Positions 8,475-17,496 of a DNA stretch of 56,073 bases are shown piece by piece; the stretch's first letter is position 1, and each line of letters starts with the position of its first letter. This DNA comes from Deltaproteobacteria bacterium (GTDB taxonomy: Bacteria > Desulfobacterota > DSM-4660 > Desulfatiglandales > HGW-15): the NCBI GenBank assembly GCA_016930835.1, contig JAFGGA010000212.1, positions 1-56,073 of the forward strand. The letters run 5' to 3'. A program made the position numbers and the translations under genes. Under the pieces are notes generated by a model. The model did no database searches and was not told the DNA's origin. It saw only the letters and a program-made list of their open reading frames with translations.

Positions 8475-9269
8475 ATGGATATCGTAGATGCGGACAAGTT
8501 AAGAAAACAGCGTTTCGCTTATTTTTGTATAGCTTTTTCCCTACTGATCACGATCGGCTTTACTATAGTCGATTTTATTGAAGGGGATACAATTGAAGCA
8601 TTAATCAATATTTTAATGGGCATGGTTTTAATAGGCGGTTTCTACGCCCTAAAAACGATCGATAAACATCTACCGTTATATCGACTGACGTTGACATTTC
8701 TCAGCGTGATCTTTTTTTATAACGTCATTATTGGATCGGGAAACGGCACGGTTATTTACTGGCTTTCCCCTTTTCCACTGATGTTTATGTTTTTCTTAGG
8801 GAAAAGGGAAGGGGTACTGACCGCGGGCGTCTTCTTCGGTGTTCTGTGCATGCTGCTCATTAACCCGTTTTCTTTTAAAATTCATGAATATAGCGTGGGG
8901 ACCAGTTTGCGATTTCTCGTAGCGTTATTGCTGGTCATGCTGATGGCATACGGCCTGGAAACCTCCCGCGACAAATTCGCGCGACTGCTGATTGAAAAGC
9001 ACGAAAAACTTCTTGAGGAGAAACAACATCTTCAAGAAGCACTGGGAGAGATAAAAACCCTGAGCGGGTTAATCCCGATCTGCAGCAATTGTAAAAAAAT
9101 CCGGGACGATAAAGGCTATTGGCAGCAAGTGGAAATCTACGTAAAAAATCATAGTTCAGCCGATTTCAGTCATGGGATCTGCCCTGATTGTCTTAAAAAG
9201 CTATATCCGGACCTTGATGATTCAACCGAGGAACAGGTAACCAGAGCCGCATCATCGGATAAAGGGTAG
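8475..9269 (+). CDS. Membrane sensor-like protein with C-terminal CxxC/CxxC tail
   Basis: A 264 aa protein. The first 170 residues contain about five or six hydrophobic helices (for example ILMGMVLIGGFYAL, FLVALLLVMLMAYGL), followed by a charged coiled coil (LLIEKHEKLLEEKQHL). The tail has PICSNCKKIRDDKGYWQQVE and GICPDCLKKLYP, a four-cysteine, probably zinc-binding, module that I recognise as a recurring C-terminal tail of PAS and receiver proteins in Desulfobacterota. No kinase or cyclase domain is present. ATG 8475 is preferred to 8448 because GGAG lies six bases upstream. A sensory or scaffold role is inferred only. Confidence 0.7.
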   Translation: MDIVDADKLRKQRFAYFCIAFSLLITIGFTIVDFIEGDTIEALINILMGMVLIGGFYALKTIDKHLPLYRLTLTFLSVIFFYNVIIGSGNGTVIYWLSPFPLMFMFFLGKREGVLTAGVFFGVLCMLLINPFSFKIHEYSVGTSLRFLVALLLVMLMAYGLETSRDKFARLLIEKHEKLLEEKQHLQEALGEIKTLSGLIPICSNCKKIRDDKGYWQQVEIYVKNHSSADFSHGICPDCLKKLYPDLDDSTEEQVTRAASSDKG

Positions 9270-9527
9270 TCTCCAGATTCCTTCCCCCAAAATACCCCAT
9301 GTGCCGATTCTCGCCTAAGACTGGGGGATCTCTTGCGGGAAGGTAAACGCAAAATAGGCAATAGATAAGCGGCGAAGGATAGGTAAATATAGATCAAAGC
9401 CGAAGAAACCTTCAAAAAAGAAACAGCAGGAAAGGATTTGTTTTAGCCTGCGTCATAACGAACCCCGAAAGAAACGAATAATGTGGGACAAGGCGGTTAA
9501 AAGGGACTGGAAGAGGAGGGATCGGAA

Positions 9528-10112
9528 ATGATTGAAACGATCAGGACAAGCCTGAAAGAGGCTCAAAGTGCCCTTGAGGGGTTGCTTTCAAAGGAAAGTA
9601 CCTTGGCGAGTATTGCCGCGGCGGCGGAGATATTAATCAAAACCTTTGAAAACCAAGGCCGCGTATTCTCTTGCGGAAACGGCGGATCGATGTGTGATGC
9701 CATGCATTTTGCCGAAGAACTGACCGGCCGTTATCGAAAAAATCGGAAAGGGTATCCGGCAGTTGCCATCAGTGATCCAGGCCATTTGACCTGCGTGGCC
9801 AATGATTTCGGTTATGATCAGGTGTTTGCGCGCTACATTGAGAGCCACGGTAAAAAAAACGATGCCATGATTGCCATCAGTACCAGTGGGAAGAGCCCCA
9901 ATGTATTGAATGCGGCAAGGACGGCCAAATCGCTCGGGATGAAAGTCATCGGATTCACCGGTAAGATCTCTTCAGATCTGGAAAATTTTTCGGATGTCTG
10001 CATTACAACTCCTGCGGGCCAATTCGCCGATAGAATCCAGGAACTCCACATCAAAATCTTACATATTTTGATTGAATTAATCGAAAGACACTTTCACCCT
10101 GAGGATTACTAA
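9528..10112 (+). CDS. gmhA: Phosphoheptose (sedoheptulose-7-phosphate) isomerase
   Basis: A 194 aa SIS-domain enzyme making D-glycero-D-manno-heptose-7-phosphate, the first step of the ADP- or GDP-heptose pathway for lipopolysaccharide core or glycan. It tracks E. coli GmhA closely: SCGNGGS, DAMHFAEELTGRYR, ISTSGKSPNVL and ADRIQELHIKILHILIELIE. A strong AGGAGGGAT Shine-Dalgarno precedes the ATG. It stands alone; no other heptose genes are in the window. It indicates a heptose-containing envelope glycan. Confidence 0.95.
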   Translation: MIETIRTSLKEAQSALEGLLSKESTLASIAAAAEILIKTFENQGRVFSCGNGGSMCDAMHFAEELTGRYRKNRKGYPAVAISDPGHLTCVANDFGYDQVFARYIESHGKKNDAMIAISTSGKSPNVLNAARTAKSLGMKVIGFTGKISSDLENFSDVCITTPAGQFADRIQELHIKILHILIELIERHFHPEDY

Positions 10113-10214
10113 AGCGGCTTTTTCTTATCACTGGCCATTCTGTATTCGAATAGACCGCAGTCGGAGGAGAACCCTTCCATAAAACGAAACCCAAACCAAA
10201 AAAGGGATCACGCC

Positions 10215-11117
10215 ATGAATTTCAGCAAAGATGCGTGCACAAAGATCATTGATAATCTTTATGATGGGTTATACCTTCTCGATAAGGAAAGGACCATTAC
10301 CTACTGGAATAAGTCCGCCGAAAAAATATCAGGATTTAAGGCGGATGAGGTTATTGGTAGATCTTGTTCAGATAATATCCTGACCCATGTGGATGCGGAT
10401 GGAAACTCACTTTGTCAAGGCATGTGCCCGCTAGCCGCCGTCATTTCAGACGGAATACCTCGTGAAGCTGAAGTTTACATGCACCATAAAGACGGCCATC
10501 GAATACCGGTCTTGATCCGCGGAACCCCACTGACAGATGAAAAAGGAACTGTGATCGGCGGCATAGAATTATTCACGGATATCAGTCATCAAGCCGGTTA
10601 TGAATTGCGCATAAAAGAGCTGGAAAAATTGGCCATGTTGGATAGTCTTACCCAACTGGCCAATAGGCGTTATCTTGAAAAAGAGATCCGGAATCGGTTG
10701 GAGGAAAAAAAACGTTTTCAGATACCATTCGGGATTCTTTTAATGGACATTGACCATTTTAAACATTTTAATGACACCTATGGACACGATACAGGGGATG
10801 AAGTCTTGAAATATATCGCTCAAACATTTATTCATAATTCCAGACCGTTTGATATGTATGGTCGCTGGGGTGGAGAAGAGTTTCTGGGCATCATCAGAAA
10901 TATCGACACCCAAGCCCTTTGGGACCTTGGCAACAGATTGCGACTGCTTGTGCAAAATTCCTATTTAATTCGAGAAAATAAAAAGTTGAAAATCACCATC
11001 TCAATGGGCGCCACGCTGGTTAAGGTAAATGATACGATTGAAAGTGTGATAAAACGAGCGGATCAATTAATGTATGAAAGCAAGCAAAAGGGGAGAAATT
11101 CTCTTACTCTGGGATAG
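10215..11117 (+). CDS. PAS-GGDEF diguanylate cyclase
   Basis: A 300 aa soluble protein. A PAS domain (residues 5-125) ends with the usual GGIELFTDIS exit, and a cysteine pair in SLCQGMCPL suggests a redox or ligand-sensitive PAS. The GGDEF domain has the metal ligand D178, the active loop GGEEF at 219-223 and an intact RxxD inhibitory site (RPFD, 210-213), so it should make c-di-GMP with product inhibition. AGGGA sits seven bases before the ATG. c-di-GMP commonly controls exopolysaccharide, and its position downstream of the polysaccharide genes fits, but a link is inference. Confidence 0.93.
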   Translation: MNFSKDACTKIIDNLYDGLYLLDKERTITYWNKSAEKISGFKADEVIGRSCSDNILTHVDADGNSLCQGMCPLAAVISDGIPREAEVYMHHKDGHRIPVLIRGTPLTDEKGTVIGGIELFTDISHQAGYELRIKELEKLAMLDSLTQLANRRYLEKEIRNRLEEKKRFQIPFGILLMDIDHFKHFNDTYGHDTGDEVLKYIAQTFIHNSRPFDMYGRWGGEEFLGIIRNIDTQALWDLGNRLRLLVQNSYLIRENKKLKITISMGATLVKVNDTIESVIKRADQLMYESKQKGRNSLTLG

Positions 11118-11149
11118 AACGTTTAAATAGTATGGAGGTCTTGAATATC

Positions 11150-11545
11150 ATGGATCCTTCAAATGATACACACCGTAAAACCATGGGGTATATCTTATGG
11201 ATTTTCGGATTCACCGGTTCTCATCGTTTTTACTTTGGCAAACCCCTTTCAGGGACCATATGGTTTTTCACCTTCGGTCTCCTGGGTATCGGCTGGATCA
11301 TTGACCTGTTTCTGATTCCATCAATGGATCGGCAGGCGGACCTGCGCTTCCAAGCAGGTCGCATAGATTACACCTTGGCCTGGATACTGCTCACGTTTTT
11401 GGGTTTTTTTGGTGTTCATCGGATGTATATGGGCAAATGGATTACCGGCATTTTTTATCTCATCACCGGTGGTTTGTTTGGTCTGGGGTATTTATATGAT
11501 TTTTGGACCCTGAATGATCAAATCACCATGATCAATAGTCGATGA
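11150..11545 (+). CDS. Protein with two TM2 domains
   Basis: A 131 aa membrane protein made of two similar halves, each with the TM2 pattern of two helices joined by a short turn. The first half has GSHRFYFGKPLSGTIWFFT with IGWIIDLFLIP; the second has GVHRMYMGKWITGIFYLIT with LGYLYDFW. The ATG at 11150 is chosen over 11132 because GGAGGT lies ten bases upstream. The function of bacterial TM2 proteins is not established. It follows the cyclase gene by 32 bp and may be co-transcribed. Confidence 0.85.
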   Translation: MDPSNDTHRKTMGYILWIFGFTGSHRFYFGKPLSGTIWFFTFGLLGIGWIIDLFLIPSMDRQADLRFQAGRIDYTLAWILLTFLGFFGVHRMYMGKWITGIFYLITGGLFGLGYLYDFWTLNDQITMINSR

Positions 11546-11570
11546 TCAGGTAAGCGATTCATAGGAAGAA

Positions 11571-12014
11571 GTGGTCGCAATCAGAGAAGTTTATAAAGAG
11601 GATCTTCAGGGGATGCTCGATTTATATGCATACCTACACCCGGATGATAAAGCATTGCCACCCCAGCATGATCTGGATCGTATCTGGGAGAGTATCTGCA
11701 CCCGTTCCGACATCCATTGCATTGTGGCGGATATGAACGGCATGCTGATTTCTTCTTGTACCCTCGCCATCATCCCAAATCTAACCCGTGGTGCCCGCCC
11801 CTATGGCGTGATTGAAAATGTGGTGACCCATCCTGAATTTAGATGTCAAGGTCATGCAAACGCCGTGTTGCAGTATGCCTTGGATATCACGCGATCAACC
11901 AAGTGTTATAAAGTCATGCTTTTATCCAATAAAAAAAATAAAGAAGCCCACCAATTGTATGAAAAAATGGGATTTGATATGGATTCAAAATATGGTTTTA
12001 TTATATATCGGTAA
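11571..12014 (+). CDS. GNAT-family N-acetyltransferase
   Basis: A 147 aa acetyl-CoA-dependent acyltransferase. Motif A is visible as VIENVVTHPEFRCQGHANAVLQYAL, of which RCQGHA is the pyrophosphate-binding loop, and motif B as EAHQLYEKMGFDM. The start is GTG at 11571 with AGGAAG just upstream. The substrate is unknown; small-molecule and protein acetylation are both possible. It lies 25 bp after the TM2 gene and 18 bp before the tautomerase, consistent with one transcript. Confidence 0.88.
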   Translation: MVAIREVYKEDLQGMLDLYAYLHPDDKALPPQHDLDRIWESICTRSDIHCIVADMNGMLISSCTLAIIPNLTRGARPYGVIENVVTHPEFRCQGHANAVLQYALDITRSTKCYKVMLLSNKKNKEAHQLYEKMGFDMDSKYGFIIYR

Positions 12015-12032
12015 TATGAAAGGAAGAATAGA

Positions 12033-12260
12033 ATGCCCCATGTGATTATAAAACTTTATCCGGGCCGTACAGAGGACGTAAAGAAAAACCTTGCGCAGGC
12101 AATCGTTAAAAATGTTGCTGAGATAGCAAACTGTGACGAAAGGGCCGTCTCTGTTGCTATCGAGGAAGTAGATCCCAAGGATTGGGCGGAAAAGGTTTAT
12201 GAGCCGGATATCTTGGGATGCAAAGACAAGCTGGTTGTTGAACCCGGATATAACCCGTAA
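12033..12260 (+). CDS. 4-oxalocrotonate tautomerase-family protein (PptA-like)
   Basis: A 75 aa protein of the small tautomerase superfamily. The catalytic proline would be exposed as residue 1 after Met removal (MPHVIIKLYPGRTE). The segment SVAIEEVDPKDWAEKVYEPDI matches the YdcE/PptA branch closely. These proteins form small oligomers and tautomerise keto-enol substrates; the physiological substrate is unknown. It is the last gene of the + strand run before the convergent glnA. Confidence 0.88.
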   Translation: MPHVIIKLYPGRTEDVKKNLAQAIVKNVAEIANCDERAVSVAIEEVDPKDWAEKVYEPDILGCKDKLVVEPGYNP

Positions 12261-12402
12261 AAAAGGTTTTCAGTTTACAAGGAAAAGATGCAGGACGCAG
12301 GGATAAAAACGTGACACCTTAAACCATCCACCTTATATCTTATTCCGCTATTTCACTTGGCCTTGAAAAAATGGGCCTAAACGGACGAAGCTCACGCCGA
12401 AG

Positions 12403-12425
12403 CCCCCTCCCGCTTGGGGAGGGGG
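12403..12425. terminator. GC-rich hairpin between tautomerase and glnA
   Basis: CCCCCTCCC (12403-12411) pairs with GGGAGGGGG (12417-12425) around a five-base loop, giving a nine-pair stem. It lies between convergent genes and could stop transcription in either direction. Neither side has a proper T-run, so an intrinsic terminator is plausible but not clear. The remaining 12261-12466 shows no gene. Confidence 0.4.
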
Positions 12426-12466
12426 GATTATTGGATATACATTAGTGAAATAAAGGACGAATCAGG

Positions 12467-13795
12467 CTAAAGTCTCGGCAGATACCTGTCAAGTTCGAAC
12501 TGGCTGACATGTGTGCGATAGGCGTCCCACTCAATCTTTTTGTTTTCGATGAATTTATTGAACACATGATCCCCTAATACCCTTTTGACAAGTTCACTTT
12601 TTTCCGCCTCAATAATAGCGGCATAAAGGTTCCCCGGCAGATCCGTGATCCCATGCGCCTTTCTCTCCGTGGGATTCATATCAAAGATATCTTCTTCAAT
12701 GGGATTGGGGAGTTCGTATTTCTTTTCAATCCCTTCAAGCCCGGCGCCCAGCATCACTGCGAAGGCCAGGTACGGGTTGCATGACGGGTCCGGAGACCGG
12801 AACTCAATCCGGGTGGCTTTTTCTTTACCAGGCTTATACATGGGTACACGGATCATGGCCGACCGATTTCGCCTGGCCCATGAGACATAAACGGGCGCCT
12901 CATAACCCGGCACCAAACGTTTGTAGGAATTGACCCATTGATTGGTCACGGCGGTAATCTCCGGCGCATGACGCATTAAACCCGCGATATAATGTTTCGC
13001 GATATCCGAGAGATTATATTTATCATTGGGATCATAAAAGGCGTTTTTATCACCCTTAAATAGAGATTGATGTACATGCATGCCGCTGCCGTTTTGACCG
13101 AATATCGGTTTGGGCATAAACGTGGCGTATACGCTGTTTTTAGATGCGATTTCCTTAACCACCAACCGGTAGGTCATGGTTTTATCGGCCATTCTAAGCC
13201 CTTCATCATACCTTAAGTCAATCTCATGCTGGCTGGGGGCAACCTCATGGTGACTGTACTCCACTTGGATGCCGATGTCTTGCAAGGCGAAAATGGTCTC
13301 CCTCCTGAGATTGCTCGCCATATCTAGTGGACGGGAGTCAAAATACCCGCCCGTATCTAGTATCTCCGTGCACCGGTTATCCTTAAAATAGAAATACTCC
13401 AATTCAGGACCAATATAATATGTATAACCTTTATCAGCGACCTTTTTTAATAACCGTTTAAATACATAACGGGGATCACCTTCATAATGTGTCCCATCCG
13501 GATTCAAGATATCGCAGAACATCCTTGCAACGGGCCTGTCGTTACTCCGCCAGGGCACGAGTTGAAATGTAGTGGGATCGGGCTTGGCGATCATATCACT
13601 CTCCTGAATCCTGGCGAACCCCTCAATGGATGAGCCGTCAAACCCCATCCCTTCAGTCAGCCCTTCTTCCAACTCTGACGGGGTCACGGCAAAACTCTTA
13701 AGCACCCCTAAAACATCGGCAAACCAAAATTGAATAAAGCTCACGTTCTTTTCTTTGACAATCTTCTTGACGTCTTCTGTTGTCTTGCAGTCCAT
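12467..13795 (-). CDS. glnA: Glutamine synthetase, type I
   Basis: Catalyses ATP-dependent amidation of glutamate by ammonia. The 442 aa length and sequence suit the shorter GSI-alpha class. Motifs seen: GFDGSSIEGF, IGPELEYFYF, the Glu-loop signature NQWVNSYKRLVPGYEAPVY, and ARRNRSAMIRVP. The region where GSI-beta enzymes carry the adenylylated tyrosine is not recognisable, so control by adenylylation is unlikely from sequence. AGGGAGGAAT precedes the ATG. A sigma-54-type promoter lies about 140 bp upstream and a 14-bp tandem repeat nearer the start, pointing to nitrogen control at transcription. Confidence 0.97.
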   Translation of the reverse strand: MDCKTTEDVKKIVKEKNVSFIQFWFADVLGVLKSFAVTPSELEEGLTEGMGFDGSSIEGFARIQESDMIAKPDPTTFQLVPWRSNDRPVARMFCDILNPDGTHYEGDPRYVFKRLLKKVADKGYTYYIGPELEYFYFKDNRCTEILDTGGYFDSRPLDMASNLRRETIFALQDIGIQVEYSHHEVAPSQHEIDLRYDEGLRMADKTMTYRLVVKEIASKNSVYATFMPKPIFGQNGSGMHVHQSLFKGDKNAFYDPNDKYNLSDIAKHYIAGLMRHAPEITAVTNQWVNSYKRLVPGYEAPVYVSWARRNRSAMIRVPMYKPGKEKATRIEFRSPDPSCNPYLAFAVMLGAGLEGIEKKYELPNPIEEDIFDMNPTERKAHGITDLPGNLYAAIIEAEKSELVKRVLGDHVFNKFIENKKIEWDAYRTHVSQFELDRYLPRL

Positions 13796-13823
13796 TCTTA
13801 TTCCTCCCTTGTCTTTTGACTAA

Positions 13824-13849
13824 TTGATACAATAAGGTTGATACAATAA
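13824..13849. repeat. Tandem 14-bp repeat in the glnA leader
   Basis: TTGATACAATAA occurs twice, at 13824-13835 and 13838-13849, separated by GG, giving an exact 14-bp period 30 bp upstream of the glnA start. On the glnA strand each unit reads TTATTGTATCAA. It lies downstream of the predicted sigma-54 promoter, so it is transcribed; it may be an operator, a second promoter or a leader element. Confidence 0.6.
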
Positions 13850-13932
13850 ATATGTGACATAAAAATGATGAACTCGCTACCCATTTACTGATAAGATGAT
13901 CATGGTGTTGTTTGAGGTTTTAAAAACATTAG

Positions 13933-13948
13933 AGCAACGTTGATGCCA
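13933..13948 (-). promoter_or_regulatory. Sigma-54 (-24/-12) promoter for glnA
   Basis: On the minus strand the sequence reads TGGCATCAACGTTGCT. It matches TGGCAC-N5-TTGCA at all key positions, with GG and GC twelve bases apart as required. Transcription would start near 13921, leaving a leader of about 125 nt before glnA. Sigma-54 control of glnA with NtrC-type activators is well established in proteobacteria. No clear NtrC-site dyad was found upstream. The rest of 13850-14335 is AT-rich without a supported gene. Confidence 0.7.
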
Positions 13949-14335
13949 AATGCATTATGATAAAAATTTGATTGTATTTTCAGAGTATTAGAACAAAATG
14001 CCATTTTAGATCTTCTTATTTTTTCTACATATTTGTTATATTGCATTGGGTTATCATACATTATTGCATCAGCGAAAATAAAAAGAACGCCCAATAATGA
14101 ACTTGGTGTTCAACTCTGGATCTTCATAAAAAAATGTATTCAAAAAGTTCAAACCGGCCTTTCTTGACTTCAAGATTGCAATGATTAATTTTTTTGATTA
14201 GATATTTCATGATAAATAAGGTCGGTAATCTCCGGCTTGGATTTTGCTTAATCAAAGATTTATTCAATGTATAACGCTAACATAGGTGATTCTGTAAGTA
14301 AAATCAAAATATAGCGGACAAAATCGGGCAATAAT

Positions 14336-15295
14336 ATGGCAGGAAAAGACTATTATGGCATTCTAGGTGTTTCAAAATCAGCCTCTCAAGATGAAATCAA
14401 AAAGGCCTATCGAAAAATGGCCATGAAATATCACCCTGATCGAAATAAAGGTGACAAAACCGCTGAAGCAAAATTTAAGGATATCAGTGAAGCCTATGCA
14501 GTCCTGAGTGATGCTGAAAAGAGAAAACAATATGACATGTTCGGCTCCGAAGGATTCCAAAACCGTTTCACACAAGAGGACATCTTCAGGGATTTCGATT
14601 TTGGGAACATCTTTAGAGAATTCGGCTTTAGTGGAGGCAGTGGGGGACGGGGGCAGAACATTTTCGGCCAGATATTCGGAAATACCGGGCAGACTCGTCA
14701 TTTCAGAAGCAGTGGATCGCCGTTCGGTTCGACGTTTGGCGCCTATGGAAACGGCCGAGCTACCGCTATCAAAGGGCAGGATCTGGTATATGAACTTTCC
14801 ATTACTCTGGAAGAGGCGTTTACAAAAACCGAAAAGGTCATTTCATATCAGGCCGGTGGGCCTCAACAAGACAAGATCTCCGTCAAGATACCCGAGGGTA
14901 TTTCTTCTGGAAAAAAGTTGAGATTGCAGGGAAAGGGAAAACCGGGAATAAACGGCGGTCCAGCAGGTGACCTTTTCATCCAAATCAAGATCCTTGACCA
15001 CCCCATATTCAAAAGAGATGGAGATGATCTCATCTCAACAGCTGATATTAAATTTACCGAGGCGGTCCTTGGTACGGAAATTGATGTAGCGACCATAGAC
15101 AATAAGACTTTGCGTCTCACTGTTCCGCCAGGGACCCAAAATAACGCCAAATTCAGATTCAAAGGATACGGAATGCCGCGTATAGATGGCAGCGGCCGTG
15201 GAGACGCCTACGTGATCATAAATGTATCAGTACCGAAAAAATTGAACAAGAAGCAGAAGGGTCTGGTCACGGAACTGGCCAAGGAAGGTTTTTAA
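14336..15295 (+). CDS. DnaJ-class co-chaperone (CbpA-like, no zinc finger)
   Basis: A 319 aa Hsp40. The J domain (1-70) has HPD at 33-35. It is followed by a Gly/Phe-rich linker ([20 protein letters not shown]) and the two C-terminal beta-sandwich domains, with [14 protein letters not shown] and [22 protein letters not shown]. The CxxCxGxG zinc repeats of DnaJ proper are missing, so it is type II, like CbpA. It stimulates DnaK ATPase and delivers substrates. dnaK is not in the window. The gene is convergent with the kinase gene, 24 bp apart. Confidence 0.93.
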   Translation: MAGKDYYGILGVSKSASQDEIKKAYRKMAMKYHPDRNKGDKTAEAKFKDISEAYAVLSDAEKRKQYDMFGSEGFQNRFTQEDIFRDFDFGNIFREFGFSGGSGGRGQNIFGQIFGNTGQTRHFRSSGSPFGSTFGAYGNGRATAIKGQDLVYELSITLEEAFTKTEKVISYQAGGPQQDKISVKIPEGISSGKKLRLQGKGKPGINGGPAGDLFIQIKILDHPIFKRDGDDLISTADIKFTEAVLGTEIDVATIDNKTLRLTVPPGTQNNAKFRFKGYGMPRIDGSGRGDAYVIINVSVPKKLNKKQKGLVTELAKEGF

Positions 15296-15319
15296 ATCCA
15301 GTGCGCTAAAATGCGATGT

Positions 15320-16765
15320 CTAGGCATTCTTTTTTTTATTACTCATGGCAAGCCGGTACATCATGGTCATGGCGAATCGCTTTAAAAAAAGTAACTGGAT
15401 GGTTTCCGAAGACCTATCCAGGAGAATGGCGCTGATTTTTAATAAGATACAATCCGTCTCCGCTTTAACGGTTGCGGCACGTGTGGCACCGCTGAGGTAA
15501 GCCATCTCCCCAAAGCATTCCCCCCGGCCAAGAGCTGCGATGCTCTTCCCGTCTTTCTGCACGGCAGCCTTTCCACTCAACATAATATAGAAGGAATCGT
15601 CAATTTCACCCTCGGCCACCATGATCGCCCCTTTGGTGAATTTGACGATGCGTGCTGCGTTCATGATCTCCTGGACCTGATCTTTTGTGAAATCCTGGAA
15701 AAAGGAGACATTATGGACATAATCGATCACGGCCTCGACCTTTGCGCTTCTCGTACTGATACCCTTTAGGCCACGTAGCGCCACACGGAGGTCGTACGCA
15801 AAATCCATACACGTCTGGTAACGTTTATCAGGATTCTTGGCAAGGGCCTTGTTTACGATCTTTTCCAGGATCTCGGGAGTCTGAGGCCTTACATGGCGCA
15901 AAGGCATGGGGTTATCATTGGTGATCTTGTACATAATAGAAAAATAATTATCGCCAGGAAAGGCCTTCTCGCCTGTTAGCAATTCATAAAGTACACACCC
16001 CAAGGAAAAAACATCACTCCTATTATCCACCGGCTCTTCCCGGACCTGTTCCGGTGACATATAACTGGGAGAACCGATAAGGCCTTTGGAAAGAGGTTGA
16101 TCCGTCTTAATCTGGGCAATACCAAAGTCCGTTATCTTCACGTCTTCGGATTTGTTCAGCATGATATTGGATGGTTTCATATCCCTGTGAACAACACTCT
16201 TCTGATGGGCATAATCAAGGGCCTTGCAGGTGATGATCATGATTGCCAGGACTTTGACGATGGGTAGCAGTGTTTCCGGAGTACAGAATTTTTCAAGGGT
16301 TGGCCCATTAATATATTCCATGGTGATGTAGCAGAAATCCTTATACATTCCCGCATCATAAATAGCCACGATATTGGGGTGTAAAAGCCTTCCCGCGGAT
16401 TGGGCCTCAAGGAAAAACCGCTCACGGTACCGATCCGCCTGTTCCCCGATCACATCGGCGGCGGGCCGTGAAACCTTGATACTCACATCTCTTTTAATAT
16501 ATGGGTCCCTACCCTGATAGACCAAACCCATGCTGCCTTGTCCCAATTTCCCGATAACCTCATAACGCCCGACCGTCTTGATATCTTGAAGATCAGTAAT
16601 GAACTTGGCATCAACGGTGCTCGCCTTCCCTTCCTTGCCCAAAAATTTTAGTTTCAGCCAGCGGGTGAATCCATATTTTTTGGCATCGGTCTCTTTATTG
16701 AGCCCATTGACAGGGAAAATGGGCTGTTGTTCTATGTAAACGCGCTCTTCCATGCTTATTGTCAT
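15320..16765 (-). CDS. Ser/Thr protein kinase with C-terminal cyclic-nucleotide-binding domain
   Basis: A 481 aa cytoplasmic Hanks-type kinase. The glycine loop GKLGQGSMG starts at 72, followed by the ATP-binding lysine K97, the catalytic HRDMKPSN (D195) and DFG D213; an APE-like MSPEQV follows, so it should be active. Residues about 350-465 form a cNMP-binding beta roll with GECFGEMAYLSGATRAATV, including the phosphate-binding FGE...RAA signature. There is no PASTA domain or transmembrane anchor. This suggests a kinase gated by cAMP or cGMP, in bacteria an uncommon pairing. Targets are unknown. The start could also be the ATG at 16753. Confidence 0.92.
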   Translation of the reverse strand: MTISMEERVYIEQQPIFPVNGLNKETDAKKYGFTRWLKLKFLGKEGKASTVDAKFITDLQDIKTVGRYEVIGKLGQGSMGLVYQGRDPYIKRDVSIKVSRPAADVIGEQADRYRERFFLEAQSAGRLLHPNIVAIYDAGMYKDFCYITMEYINGPTLEKFCTPETLLPIVKVLAIMIITCKALDYAHQKSVVHRDMKPSNIMLNKSEDVKITDFGIAQIKTDQPLSKGLIGSPSYMSPEQVREEPVDNRSDVFSLGCVLYELLTGEKAFPGDNYFSIMYKITNDNPMPLRHVRPQTPEILEKIVNKALAKNPDKRYQTCMDFAYDLRVALRGLKGISTRSAKVEAVIDYVHNVSFFQDFTKDQVQEIMNAARIVKFTKGAIMVAEGEIDDSFYIMLSGKAAVQKDGKSIAALGRGECFGEMAYLSGATRAATVKAETDCILLKISAILLDRSSETIQLLFLKRFAMTMMYRLAMSNKKKNA

Positions 16766-16837
16766 ATCACAGAATTCTAAAAAAGTATATAAAGAAATAA
16801 AACTACCTTAAATTAAATAGCAAAATATCGATTAACC

Positions 16838-17449
16838 CTAAGCCTCCTGAAAAAGGTTAACTATATCCATCTTATTGATCAACTCAGTGAATATCTCCCC
16901 TATTACCTTATGGGCCTGGGTGCGACCTAAAATCTTGACATGGTCGGTTTGCCCGTTCATCATCTGCTTTTTCACCATCCTGTCATCCTTGAATAATCTC
17001 GCCTCGTAATCCATCTTCGCGATCCATTTTCTTTTATCAAGATCCAGAGAAAATTCCTTCAATGCGATGACCACCTTTTCACGGGCTGTCTCGTTTTCAG
17101 GGACGACGCTGATCCCCAGGGACTCAAAGCGTTTTTTAAATATCTCCATAAATAATGCCTGCAGATCATACGATCCAATCCGGAAACCTTTATCCTTGCC
17201 ATAGGCAATAGAAAGGGTAAAGTTACCGGTAAATCCTTGAAATTCTTCCTTTGCCCCGGGGCCCAATATCTCCCTATTCTCTCGGATATCCTCGAATATC
17301 AGGACGATCTCTTTCCCCTTGAATGCCTCCGATTGGGTGGGCACACGATATTCGACTCTCAACTCGGGGACGGTGGCGCAGGAGTTGATAAAAAATAACA
17401 CAAAAAAGATACCTAAAAGAGACCTTTTTGCCTTCGTAAAAATGCCCAT
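16838..17449 (-). CDS. Putative lipoprotein of unknown function
   Basis: A 203 aa protein with a basic N terminus, a hydrophobic stretch LLGIFFVLFFINSC and a probable lipidated cysteine. The ATG at 17449 is preferred to 17476 because AAGGAGG lies eight bases upstream of it. The mature part is about 180 residues of mixed alpha/beta character and recalls YajG/LptE-like envelope lipoproteins, but I cannot assign a family with confidence. It lies about 50 bp after the CCA-adding enzyme gene on the same strand and 70 bp before the kinase gene. Confidence 0.7.
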   Translation of the reverse strand: MGIFTKAKRSLLGIFFVLFFINSCATVPELRVEYRVPTQSEAFKGKEIVLIFEDIRENREILGPGAKEEFQGFTGNFTLSIAYGKDKGFRIGSYDLQALFMEIFKKRFESLGISVVPENETAREKVVIALKEFSLDLDKRKWIAKMDYEARLFKDDRMVKKQMMNGQTDHVKILGRTQAHKVIGEIFTELINKMDIVNLFQEA

Positions 17450-17496
17450 CCTCTTATCCTCCTTTTTGTAAAACATACATTAATGTCACGGCTTGA

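Noticed and set aside
13900-14094. 64-codon minus-strand frame upstream of glnA
   Set aside because: Covers the sigma-54 promoter, AT-rich, no ribosome site and no recognisable content.
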